From: Pomacea canaliculata
Taxonomy: Eukaryota; Mollusca; Gastropoda; Architaenioglossa; Ampullariidae
Direction: 5' to 3'
Length of the DNA: 64,000 nucleotides
Assembly (NCBI RefSeq): GCF_003073045.1
Contig: NC_037590.1
Location: 7,351,835-7,415,834 of the forward strand
In this document: positions 32,940-43,911 of the stretch, in pieces
Numbering within the stretch: the first letter of the stretch is position 1
How the letters are laid out: the number at the start of each line of letters is the position of its first letter
Position numbers and translations under genes: made by a program
Notes under the pieces: model-generated
Told to the model about the DNA's origin: nothing
Databases searched by the model: none
The model's input: the letters and a program-made list of their open reading frames with translations, nothing else

Positions 32940-33424
32940 CACGCCCAAACCTTTTCTAGGTTTGAAAGGCATTTTTCTTTTAAATTAACATTGACAGGAG
33001 GGTATGCTGTTTGATGGCAACTGTGATAAGCAGCTCGAGAGACGACTGCGATGTTTTCATAGAACATGAGAGCTAAATGAGGTAGAAAACAGTTCCTGTA
33101 ACCGCGGTGACTGTATCTGTGGTCGGTGTTAAGCCTCACACGACGATGTTTCAACGACGTAATGCTTCAGTCCCGCTTCCTCTTTTTTGTTTGGATGTCC
33201 TGATCAAACGATTGAACAACAAACGATGATATTTAGATCTAAAGTCTATTGTCGTTGATTAGGGTGATCTCCCTTTTTCAGGTTGAAAATTTATTTTTTC
33301 TACATCGTATTCTTCAAGATGACCTCCACCTGGCTTGATCTTCTTAATGCATTCTTCCCGAGAGCTATGATTAATCACCGCATTGTCACATTACCGACCC
33401 ATCTTCGAGTTTTGTTTCTTCATG

Positions 33425-33495
33425 AGATTGTGCAGCGCACTGAGCTCGTCGTTTTGATGGGGAAGCGCGCTGTACAACTGTACTCTTATTAGTGT
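33425..33495 (+). repeat. retroposon 3' tail
   Basis: Contains GCGCACTGAGCTCG, then AAGCGCGCTGTACAAC and a short ATT-rich end. The same words in the same order occur at 33990-34062, which supports a shared repeat family. Such GCGCT.TA.AAAT plus (ATT)n endings are common at the 3' ends of animal LINEs and LINE-tailed SINEs. Confidence 0.4.
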
Positions 33496-33989
33496 AAAGG
33501 GCTGATGATGCTGGAGAAAGGCACTTTATAAATAAGCTTATCAGTATTGTTGATGCAAGAGGGGAGCAACCCAAAAGCGAAAGTAATTAAACCGAGGAAG
33601 CGAAAATTCTCTTTAAAAAAAAAAAAAAAAGCCGAGCAGAGCCAGAGGCTTATTAACCACCAATTATCATCTGCAGAAGCCGATAAGCGAGAAGTCTGTG
33701 TGGGCACTTGCAATCTGTTTACAATGGCAATAATAGGTGTTCACTGATGCACAATCAGCAATTATTATGTAAACAATAATTATACCTTCTGGTCATCAAA
33801 AAGTAAGCAAACATAGATTCAAATTATAAAATGCATCAATGCACATGGAAATATTCACAGCAAAAACATGTCATGCATAAACAGCGACACGGCATTAGAC
33901 GCAAGGCAACACACTCGCACTTCCGATCTCTTCTTAGGACCTGACTTCGAGATATTCAACCTAAACATTCAATCGAGGCCACGAGCCCC

Positions 33990-34062
33990 CATTTGTCTCG
34001 TGAGGCGCATTGAGCTCGCTTCCATGAGGGGTAAATCCGCTATACAAATTCTATTATTATGA
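33990..34062 (+). repeat. retroposon 3' tail
   Basis: Contains GGCGCATTGAGCTCG, then AAATCCGCTATACAAATTCT and ATTATTATG. It is parallel to 33425-33495 in word order and orientation. Only the tail is visible. Confidence 0.4.
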
Positions 34063-34256
34063 TTCACATAGACTCATTTCGGTCTTTTTTTGTTTGTTTC
34101 TTTTTTTCCTCTCTCTTAGTGCTTTTAGTCATTGTGTCGCTCTGCGTCCAGTTCTCCTGTTTTCTCTATCCCTAGTCTCTGTGCCACGATCCAGCAAGTC
34201 GCAAGCGTCTTCCCTCCTGTCGTGACGCCGTGGTATCCCCAACATCACTACTCATC

Positions 34257-36650
34257 ATGGCGTCCGGCAGCTCGGAAGACTTGAACGGCGACTGCAAGAA
34301 GATGTTCATGCTGTGCGCGGAGAAGTGCGCTGGCAAGGAACTGCCTAACGCTGAAAAATCGGAGGGCAAATCTAATGTCGTCAACAAGCTGCTGAAGGAG
34401 ACCTTCGACCCCAAGATCGCCAACATCGTCGACGCTACCATCTTCTGCAAGTACTGCGATAAGAAAACGTAAGTACTTGAAAGGTCAGAAGGAGCGAGGG
34501 GTGAGAGTGAGAGGAGCTTTTGACAGCAACAGGCGAGTCATGAAAACAATACTGTAGACAAACAAATACAACACTCGCATTCAAAAAATTCATAACACAA
34601 ACACGAAAAACAAAAAGAGCATGAATAAATGTGCGCCCACACACTCAATACAGTGCAAGTGGCATATATGACGAATCGACCGAAAAACCATATCAAACCT
34701 GCCAGCCGAATGACCGACCGACTGACTGACCGTCTGACCAACTATCCATCAAGGGAGGTGTTACTGCGATGTACCTGCATTGTTTTGTATGTGACAATCT
34801 CAACATCTCTGTCAACAAAATCGCTTCATTTAATCGCAGAAAGATACAAGAACGATCGTTGAAGTCGTCATTGTAACTAGCCGTTGTTCAGTATTATTTA
34901 GCGTGAGATTGATGCTGCGTACAGATTAAGCGAATGCCACGCCGTACCAAGTCCATGGATCTACGCTTCTGTAGGACATTTTTCTGTGACCCTCCTGCTG
35001 TGTGTGTGAGGGGTGGGGGCGCAGTGGGTGTATGTGATGTGTGCGACTTGTTCATGTTTCACTGGTGATGTGACTTTTTCATGCTTCACTGGTGATATGT
35101 GTGACTTGTTCATGCTCCACTCGTTCTGTGTGTGATGTCCATGTACCGCTCGGGCTGTGTGATTCAGGAAGAAACTCACGGTTGATCAGTTTCTGAACAA
35201 CGTCCTTCCTGACTTGGCCATCAATCAGGTTATAGAGAAGAAGAAGAGCAAAAGCCCCACACCAGATGACCCTGCTGTGCAAGAGGAGCTGAACCTTCTC
35301 AAAACTAAGATCAGCACCAAGTACCGGGAGTGGATATCTGCTGATAACGTGAGTTCTGTAGGAAACCTATGTCAAAACCAACTTTAAGGTTCCGGTCCAT
35401 CGCATGGCCAGCATAGGCAAGCATAGGCACGAAGATTACGTATACTCAAAACCTAACTTTAGTTCCACACTTTTGGTCATGCATTGGAATCGGAAAGGCA
35501 CACCGACGCTGCCAGAAGGGCTACCTATCCTCACCAGATCTATAATTACCAAGTCCATTTGTTTAAAAATTAGTTAGAGACGAAAGAAGTAAATATTTCA
35601 TGTGGGCTGAAGGTTCAGTAGAGAAGCTTCGCGCTGCATGACCCTGGTTATGTTCCTTATATTCCTTTTTTATGTTCCTCGTTTCCTCAACTGACCCACA
35701 CTCCAGTTGGTTTTTTTCAACAGGTGCCATTTCTTTTTCTTTATTTTTATACAGCTGTGGTGTCATTAATATTCCGCAGCCTCTGTGTTATAGAGTTTTT
35801 CTATGATATGGTAGCTATGGTAGCTACTGTTTCTATGAGTTTTCAATAGCTTCTACCTTGCTAATAAGGGGACAGGCCAATAGATGGCCTAGAGGTTAGG
35901 GCACTATCCTATCTCACGCTATCCTATTAGATACCCGTATGACGCAGAGCTACTTCCCGCAGTTTATCCAACTGTGGAGTGTGGCTGCCTGACTACAGAT
36001 GGGAGGTAAGGCAGCGAGGGAGAGAAGAAGGACTCTACCCTTGCAACGGGATGAAACTTCCTAGCAGGACTAAACGTCTCGGTACAGTCTGCGCATGCGC
36101 ATGAAGCGAAACTTCACTTCGTTATCACTGCATAGCCATTTTTTTTCTTTTCTTCGCCGAGTTAACAAGTAAAATAGTAAAAGTAAAAATGTTATAGTAA
36201 ATCGGCGAAGAAAAGAACAGAAAAAAATGGCTATGCAGTTAGAGCAACTATAACGAAGTGAAGTTTCGCTTCATGCGCATGCGCAGACTATACCGAGACG
36301 TTTAGTCCTGCTTGGAAGTTTCATCCCGTTACACCCTCACTCCCCTCTCCCGTCTGACCATAATTATGTTCTAGAGGCAAAACACTGACTTTGACTTATG
36401 TTAAGATTTTCTCACTGCTCAAGGACCGCAACAACCCCTCACCCCCCACCCCCGTCGTTTGCAGAAACCTAAAGATTCAGCGGTGGTTCAGCGGCTGACG
36501 GACGTCAAGGGTTATACAGGTGCCCACAAGGAGAGATTCGATGCCGAGACGGGAAAAGGTAAGGGGGCGGAGGGACGGGAGGACCGCGCCGACAACACGG
36601 GCTACGTGGGTGGCTATAAAGGAGCAGGCACCTATGACAAGACACACTGA
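34257..36650 (+). CDS. TPPP/p25-alpha family protein, copy A
   Basis: Proteins of this family bind and bundle microtubules in the cytoplasm and in cilia or flagella. Three exons join in frame to 192 codons plus stop: 34257-34468, 35168-35348 and 36465-36650. All junctions are GT-AG, with phases 2 and 0. The N-terminal part ([20 protein letters not shown]) is the helical core. The C-terminal part carries the family signature [18 protein letters not shown], the glycine motif GKGKGAEGR and the ending [16 protein letters not shown]. Four cysteines in the first exon (including the CKYC pair) are unusual against copy B. ATG at 34257 (CATCATGG context) is preferred over upstream non-ATG starts. A poly(A) signal lies at 37140. 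Family assignment is firm; the orthology class (TPPP, TPPP2 or TPPP3) is not resolvable, as expected for an invertebrate gene. Confidence 0.93.
36043..36332. mobile_element. hairpin MITE in TPPP copy A intron 2
   Basis: Two long inverted arms of about 120 bases face each other across a short AT-rich centre. Matching words include GATGAAACTTCC, ACTAAACGTCTCGGTA, GCGCATGCGCATGAAGCGAA and AATGGCTATGCAGT with its complement. The flanks ACCCTT and ACCCTC suggest a 6-bp target duplication with one mismatch, but this is weak and the superfamily is open. The arms would form a near-perfect stem in pre-mRNA of the host gene. Confidence 0.8.
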
Positions 36651-37145
36651 GTGAGCGCCAAGTCACGTCACGCACCACCCCTTTCTTGCCATCCTCCTCA
36701 GACCCCAACCACCTCGCTGCGTCTTCTGCTGTCATCATCAACCGTCGAGGAACTCTTAATGCCCAGATCCTTCCAACACTCCAATACTCACCTGCTTAGT
36801 CGCCGTCACGCGCACAGTTATAGTTTGAGCCGACCAGCTTGTCGATCCAGAAGTCCGCTGACAACTTTGAAGATTTCACACATACCACCGCCACCACCAC
36901 CACCATGGCAGTGTTGGCACTGTTTCTGTTGATGATGCCCGTGTTCTTGCCTGAATGGTTCGAGCTCCTCATCAAGTGGTTGCCGCTTCCGGTTTTGACT
37001 ACGGTGTGGACACTGAGTCTGCTGCAGTGTCTCGCCATGTTCCTCCCTCTGATGGGCATACCGGTCGTGCGAACGATGATGCTTATTCTCAGCTACTTAT
37101 ACGGCTAAAAGAGGGTCTGCAACGTCTGCAGCAACTTGAAATAAA
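36651..37145 (+). other. 3' UTR of TPPP copy A with poly(A) signal
   Basis: From the stop codon to AATAAA at 37140-37145. It includes an internal open frame of 67 codons at 36905-37108 that starts in a CCACCATGG context and encodes a mainly hydrophobic peptide. The CCA repeat just before it could give that context by chance. Confidence 0.55.
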
Positions 37146-37189
37146 AAAAGGAGCATGATAATATGTCATTTAGTGAAAGAGAGAACGAA

Positions 37190-37235
<46 letters not shown>
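37190..37235. repeat. (GACA)n microsatellite
   Basis: About eleven GACA units, nearly perfect, downstream of the TPPP copy A poly(A) signal. Confidence 0.92.
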
Positions 37236-37236
<1 letters not shown>

Positions 37237-37901
37237 AAGAGAGGCCTTATGCTGGAGACAATTACGCTGGCGTTAGTGAATTTATAGCAAACCATCTCAA
37301 ATTTTATATACATCCGGATTTTTAAAAATATTTTGCCAACGTTGCCCACCAGACCCCGCCCTACTTATCTCCCTTACATACCTGTACAAAGCAAATACGT
37401 TCGTCTATAAACAAGAACACACAGACACACAAGCAAAACAATATGCCACAGAGTCTCTGCGACATCGTTCAAAGCTCTGCTACAAGGTCCAAGCCATGGC
37501 TTTCACCAGCACCCGAGATGGTAAATAGAAGCCAGGGCCTGTTCGTCGATATGAACTGATATGACAGATATTTTTCATGCCGTGACCCCAGAATAACATG
37601 GCTCAGTCAAAACAGCAGGCGGGTGTGTAGGCGTGGTCCGGTACAACCTACTGGTGTGTAGTGCCGGCATGAAACAGCAGATTTTTATGTGTGGATCACA
37701 GTGCTGTTGTCTCGCTTCACAAGGCATGCATATGTGTGTGTGTTTCTTTGAGACACTCTTCCCTCCCAAACGCTCTCTCGCACAAACAGGTTGATCTAAC
37801 ACTCACACACTCTTTTTTCTATCAAATTTTTATGTACAGTTAAATTATGTTGTATACAAAATTCTCAAGCACAAACACATAGCACATGGGTTACAAATTT
37901 T

Positions 37902-38629
37902 CAGGGTTGTCCATGGGACATATTTTTCTATCCCATCCCATCCCATGGCAATTTATGCCTGTCCCATCCCATCCAATCCCCAGTGTTGTCCATAGGAATG
38001 GGAATCCCATGGGAATCCCATGGGAAACGTCCATGGGATGGGATGGGATGGGACAGCACACGTTTGTATTTCCCATGGTAGTCGATACTTGATATTGCAA
38101 AATAAATTTACTGTTATTTCATCCATCAAGGATTTAAATCTTTCCTCTGAATCATCTATTGTATGTGAAGTAGCAGGAATTATAGAACAAAAGCCGAAAA
38201 GTGGTTTTCAGTGTTGTCCATAGGATTGTTAATACCATGGGAATCCCATGGGAAACATCCCGTGGGATGGGACGGGATGGGACAGGCATAAATTGCCATG
38301 GGACGGGATAGAAAAATATGTCCCATGGACAACCCTGCCAATCCCATGGGACGTTTCCCATGGGATTCCCATGGTAATAACATTCCTATGGACAACACTG
38401 CGCATTGCACACATGTTAACAAAGTCATGGCATAATGAAACTGGAATAAAAAAGTATTTTTCCTGTGATTAAAAAGTCTGACAATGCAAATTTCAGCGTA
38501 AATTTATTTTACAATATGAAGTATCGACTACCATGGGAAATACAAATGTGTGCTGTCCCATCCCATCCCATCCCATGGGACGTTTCCCATGGGATTCCCA
38601 TGGGATTCCCATTCCTATGGACAACACTG
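37902..38629. mobile_element. hAT-type MITE (outer copy) interrupted by a second copy
   Basis: The outer element starts CAGGGTTGTCCATGGG and ends in the complement of CAGTGTTGTCCATAGG. Exact 8-bp target duplications CAAATTTT lie at 37894-37901 and 38630-38637. Without the inserted copy (37981-38337) and its duplicated 8-mer, it is about 363 bp. Subterminal regions are dense in TCCCATCCCATGGG palindromes. Right-hand words such as GTATCGACTACCATGGGAAA recur inverted in the inner copy, so both belong to one family. There is no transposase frame, so movement would need a hAT enzyme supplied in trans. Confidence 0.9.
37981..38337. mobile_element. hAT-type MITE (inner copy, inserted in the outer copy)
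   Basis: This 357-bp element starts CAGTGTTGTCCATAGG and ends in the complement of CAGGGTTGTCCATGGG. Exact duplications of the 8-mer CCAATCCC lie at 37973-37980 and 38338-38345, a sequence that belongs to the outer element. It lies in the opposite orientation to the outer copy. An internal second terminus (CAGTGTTGTCCATAGG at 38209) bounds a 129-bp sub-unit that itself has both kinds of end; the outer copy shows the same internal end at 38385-38400. Confidence 0.9.
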
Positions 38630-38637
38630 CAAATTTT

Positions 38638-41600
38638 AAACATGCCTATAAAGAAAATGCGACTCTATTGAACGTGTGCAAAGAAATACAACTTATTTGT
38701 TTGGTTTGTGGGTGGGTGGATGAGAGGCTTGTCCTTTAAGTTCAGGCCGAAAACTGTACTAAAAGGTTATCTCACAACTTACACAACAAAAGCCAGTTAA
38801 ATGCAGAAATCAACAGTTTAAAAAGAATTAGTTTACTCATCTCTTTAAACGAGAAATCTGATAAGGCATTAATTCAGCCAAAGCAAACAATTCGGCAGTG
38901 CTCGGTCTGAACTTGCCTCTCTCTTGGGTACTTGTCCACTGCAAGAAAGTTTACTTTCTCCTTTCACTCTAATCTTTAAGCACTTGAGAGGTGGAGAACA
39001 CATAACACCACCTCAAACGAAATGACATTTTTAAGGACCCAGTCTTGTTGCTGTATGCAGCGCGGCATTACCTGTCATTACACTGTCACTGTATCAGTTG
39101 TCTGCTACTCTGGTAGTCATCCTGAGAGTGTATGCGCAGGACGCACACAACATGAATCTTTGATGAAGGCAACGGGAAACTAAGCAACGATCCACTGAGC
39201 TGTTTACTGTATCAGCTGCTGTCCACGCAGAGATTACTGGGTGATAACCGTCACATTGAGAGACAACCTCAGCATATGTTGACTTTATTTAATGCATGCT
39301 GTTTTTGATGACAAAGAGACCCTCCACACCCTTCGGGATTACGAGAACATTTCACGTATTGTTTGTACTTATCAGAGGAAATGCTCTAAAAAACCTCAAA
39401 CGATACTGATTATATAGATATCTAGATATAACACACAGATACAAATACAATCGTCATACATATGGATATATGATTGTATATCAGTAATTTCCTGATAAAA
39501 ACTTGCTATACTCGCTATCTAACGTGTTCACGACTGTGAAGGGAAAGAACTACGCCGAAGCTTTAGAAACAAGAACCATCTGCTCCCATGCTGTTTGATG
39601 TTGTGTGACCTCTGACACTTACACGCTTCTCAGCTACAGCTGTCTCGCGCGAGGGATACAATGGGGTAATCTCGGTAGTAGGTTATTAGCAGGATTTGAG
39701 TGACAAAGTCTCACCAGCCTGGATCGTGAGAGTATAATGCAAAATGTTTAGGTGATAACAGAGCAGTTCTTGAAAGAAAAATGGAACAAACTGTAGATAT
39801 CATATCTGTAAAAAAATACACACATCTGAAAACCCAGAACGAGGAGGAGAGAGATCTGTTTTCCTTCGCATTTTCTTCACAGATGGCAGGAACACAGAGC
39901 AGATTATTATTTATCCATTCGTCGACCGGTGCAGACTTGGGCGTGTGAACCATGACGTCAGTGGTTCGAAGTATGACTCAGAAGAATCTGAGCTGTCGCC
40001 AGCTGGGCTACGAACAGACCCTGCCCAGGTCTTAAGGTGCAAGGAGAGATGTGACTTCCATAGACAGTTCTGTACCGACTTCACTTCAACAACTCATATA
40101 TATATATCTTCCCTATATCCTTCTGTCTCTTTCTGCTCATCACTTATCTATCACTGTTCATCATCTACTTTTCTCTCTGTTTGGGCACGCGCGCGCGCGC
40201 TCTAGCGCAAAAGCATACTTTTCGGAATGTGGGTGGGGCAGTCGTGTGAGTTTGACTTGCTAGTGTGCTTTCCCCTTTCGCTGATACCTTTCTCTTTGTG
40301 AGAGAATAATTTGAGGGGATCTGGACCAGTCGTATTTTCATAAGATGTGACGTAGCTAAAGTAAACAACAGATTGAAAGTTCCCTGAATGTGCAGGCAGT
40401 CGTTACAGGCAAGCACCCTGTGTAACCATACAGTGGGTAAACACAGCTAGGGTACGTCCCGCACAGCCATACAGTATGGACATAGGCACCCATTCTAACA
40501 TTTACTGGAGGGACTTAAAGATGTCAGAAACCGGACATCAGACAGACATTCACATGAGTCAGGGATCCACTGTATTAACCCTAACCCTAACCCAAACCAT
40601 GTCGCATTTCTACGCATCTTCCAATATTATGATTCCAAACTTTAAGCTTTAATTTGTAATGGCAATTATCAGTCACACAAACCATTCTAGAGGCAATTAC
40701 AATTTGCTAGATTAGGGATTTATCACCCACAACAAGTGTTCTCGTTGTCAAAACCATTTTAAATAAACAGCTGTAAATACTGTGTTGTTGTTGGCACCAG
40801 TCGTTTCTAGCTCTGACTTTTTATGCAAAAAATAAAACAGCGAAATGCAAACTAGCAATTCTCCCATGTCAGCCAAAGTTCTACATACAATTTACATGAG
40901 TCACAATAGCAAGGGGTATGTGCCAAAACACACGTATCTGAGCATAACACGGGGAGCTGTATAGACATAGTCGACTGGGCTACAATAGAGTATTTTTCCG
41001 CCAACGCCCGATGTAAACAACTGTGAGCAAGTCCCCACATGCCCCACCCACTGCCAGGACGTGTAGCGGACAGCACCGACACAAAGGAGGGAGAAGGCCA
41101 GCCTCAACGGCTGTGAACTGTGGCATGAACAGAAATCATCTGTCGATTAGCCAAATCATAGTCACTTGGCCGAATATCACTTGCATGCGAAAGGGTTGTA
41201 GCATTTTAAACTTCTATGTCCACTGTGTGACCAACTCGCTTTAAATGAGCTGATATAATCCATAACTTTGGACACAGTTGACAAATACTAAGCTCGAGGG
41301 TCCCTCTCAGTACACACTACCTCCCTGCTATCTGACAATCTGATAGTATTCCACCATCTTGCCTTCCTAAAAACAGCACCGTTCGATAGCAAGTATTAAT
41401 AAAAATATTCTCGAGGGTGTGAACCCTGAAGTTAGTGGGGAGGGGGAGAGAGGAACAAAAATTACAACCTATCACGTGGTGTTTCCAGCGTGGCAACGCT
41501 TGTAAACAAAGTTGCAGGAAGGATTGTTTTCGTTGGCGACAGAGCGTGCAGACGACTTTTTGCACCCGGCACTCAAGCTGAGCGCCAAGCGGACAGTTGG

Positions 41601-42943
41601 TGTCTGTCGGCCGTGGTCTGTGCGTGTGGCAAGAGATTGTGTGTGTGCCTTTACTACATCGTCGACGCTAACATCACTGAGGTAAGTCGTGTGCGGTCTT
41701 TGCTTACTTACCCTTCATGTGCGCGTGCGTAAACAAAAATAACAGCGAGAATCCGTGTTGTTTGACAGCAACTTGGTATTTTCACTACGTCACACACTCG
41801 GTAAACGGTCGTCTGCCGCTCAAGTCCGCTGCACATCTCTTGTCCATTCGCAGGGCGCAAAGATACAAAATTGAAACCATATTAATTAAAAGCCCCATAA
41901 TAATGTAGTAGATAAACATCTTTATGAAGGATTCTGGCAGACCGAACAGGGATTTAGCTGTATATATATCACGCACGCTGTGATATCCCTTAATAATCAA
42001 CTTTTATTGATCGAGCTGTGCTCGGGGAAGTGTTTGCGCGCGAAGGCCGCGCTATTTTTAGAAACCAAACACGAATGTAATTAGAATATTCAAGGAGATG
42101 TTTTCAACTAGGCCGTCGTGGCAGATAAGAAAAAAGCACAGATTCTACACGAGTAGGGGTGAAGATGGTTGTTGGCAAACAGCCGGGTGCTGGGGCTACT
42201 TAACCTGCTCTTCATGTAGCAGACCCTAAGCATGTGTGAGAGGGTGTCGATGACAGCATGTACACGAGAATGGCGAACTTTCCACAACACCTCATCTGCC
42301 TAATGTCGTTGTTGATTTTCGAAGTGTGACGACAGCACAGTTTATATAGCTCACCACAATTTACCAGCATTTGTCTAAGCAAGGCGTGGAGTATGCTTGT
42401 TGAGTACACTCTCCGCTTTCATTACATGTGTGGAATGTTGAATGGCTTACTTCCGGCTACAACTTGCTGGAGGGCGGCCGTGTCTAACACATGAGTAAAC
42501 AGACTGCAGTCGCGCGGCGAAGTTTTAGTTGGGATTCCAGTTATAAGCAAAATGCATTAAACATTTTCGGTACAAAAAAAAAAAAAAAAAAAATTAAATG
42601 TAGGGTCTATCCAGAATTAACATTAACGAAGGTGGTAAGGGTTGAAACGTGATGTAATGATTCAGACACGATCTTGCCAACACTTTCCATTCTGTTTGTA
42701 TAACGCACACCTTCCTATTTCTAGACAAATATTTAAATAAATATGCAAGAGTTTGGAACAATATGTATACATTTGTATAGCAGACAAAGATTTTCAATAA
42801 ACATTCTGCGTTGGAATGGAGATGTTGGAGACCGCACAGTCCTCAGGGTCAGCCTTTTCGTGAGGGTGGTGCCCAGTTCTCCAGCCCTGTAGAGGGCCAG
42901 GTACCTTTTCTCACAGCTGGTTCAGTTGTTTCTGAAGTTAAAC
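38638..42943. other. intergenic stretch between TPPP copies
   Basis: No coding exon recognised. The stretch includes a short telomere-like TTAACCCTAACCCTAACCC at about 40575, a (CG)n run at about 40188-40201 and a poly(A) run near 42573. A frame at 41490-41682 ends at a strong donor (ATCACTGAG then GTAAGT) and could be part of an upstream noncoding exon of the TPPP copy B gene; this is conjecture. Confidence 0.4.
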
Positions 42944-43060
42944 GCGGTGTCTAGACCCTGCAGGCATAACTTCAGGTTTCCTTACCCCTGGGATTCTCTG
43001 CCTCCACCTTAAAACGACGGATCCAGGGGTAAAACAGTATCTGCAGGGTTTGGACACCGC
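42944..43060. repeat. inverted repeat (possible hairpin element)
   Basis: GCGGTGTCTAGACCCTGCAG at the left is mirrored by CTGCAGGGTTTGGACACCGC at the right. An inner pair, TTACCCCTGGGA and ATCCAGGGGTAA, continues the stem. The loop is about 30 bases. No target duplication could be set, so class and borders are open. Confidence 0.6.
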
Positions 43061-43704
43061 TTTATAATTTTGGAAATAGGACACTTGTCCTTGAATTATT
43101 CAGGTTGTCAGGGCAACAACTTACCCTCGCTTCACTGGTTATCCAGATTCCTTATGAAGATAATGACTGGCGTAAACAAACCATTAATGCATTTGATTTA
43201 AACACCGTGTAATTTAATAATTACAGAAAAGATCTGGACCAATAGCGTTCAGATATGATTAAAATCCAAACAACGAAAACAATAACAAACAAATAATGAC
43301 AGCAAAAATTAAAAAGCGATGCACGAAAAGGAACAGGAAAACATGGCAGCAATGTAGACTGTCGGTAGCTTTGGAGGAGGTTGATACAATCAGAAAACCT
43401 CAAGCCAGCCAAAAAGCAGTGCCTTTATCAGTTGAAACAGAGACGACCTTGGCAGCCATGCAGCAGCGCGCATGCTCCGATATCTGCCGCCACAACCATG
43501 CAGCCTGTCCAACAGCATCTGACAGGGCAGCCTCACCTTGTGGGCGTGGGCGTGGGCGTGGGCCGGCAACTGCACTCGGTAGGAATGCACGCGAGCGTGT
43601 GTTCATCCGCAGGAGGAATAACATGTGGCAGTTTATTCTCAGGAATGTTCACCGCGGGCCGCTGAAAGATCAGGCTGCCGCCTGAAGAATGAGCGCCGAC
43701 AGAC

Positions 43705-43911
43705 GTGAATGAACGGGTACCTTCCACACGGTGCAGAATATGTTTGTACGTGTTGCTGGCTTTGTTGCTTATTCTGTTGCTGGCATTGTTGGCTTTGTGG
43801 CTCGCTTGCTACGGGCACAGTGAAGTGCTGAAGTGCCACACAACGAGGAGAGGAAGTGGGCACCGCCCTCGCAAAATAGCTGGCTCCAAGAAAAGCCTTA
43901 CTGCCAAGTAA
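43705..43911 (+). CDS. possible small single-span membrane peptide (speculative)
   Basis: A 68-codon open frame starts MNERVPSTRCR, has a span of about 25 hydrophobic residues (YVLLALLLILLLALLALWLA) and a basic tail ending RPRKIAGSKKSLTAK. The leucine-rich part is encoded by a TTGCTGGC-type imperfect repeat, which can create hydrophobic frames by chance. The start context is weak and no splice or promoter signal supports it. I do not recognise a family. Confidence 0.15.
   Translation: MNERVPSTRCRICLYVLLALLLILLLALLALWLACYGHSEVLKCHTTRRGSGHRPRKIAGSKKSLTAK

Larger units (their letters stand above)
30802..34256. other. repeat-rich intergenic stretch upstream of TPPP copy A
   Basis: No coding exon recognised. 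The stretch holds A/C-rich low-complexity DNA at 31990-32112, a (CAA)n run at 32893-32939 and two retroposon tails (33425-33495, 33990-34062). A pyrimidine tract with acceptor-like TTTCTCTATCCCTAG just upstream of 34173 could join an unseen 5' UTR exon to the first coding exon of the TPPP gene. Confidence 0.4.

Noticed and set aside
35880-36030. Possible second SINE head (ATGGCCTAGAGGTTAGGGC) in TPPP copy A intron 2
   Set aside because: It looks like a box A, but no box B or shared body sequence could be found, so it is not listed as an element.
40575-40594. Telomere-like TTAACCC repeats
   Set aside because: Only about three units; too short to claim an interstitial telomere or chromosome end.
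41490-41732. Open frame ending at a strong donor site as a coding gene
   Set aside because: No partner coding exon and no recognisable protein; at best an upstream noncoding exon of TPPP copy B.
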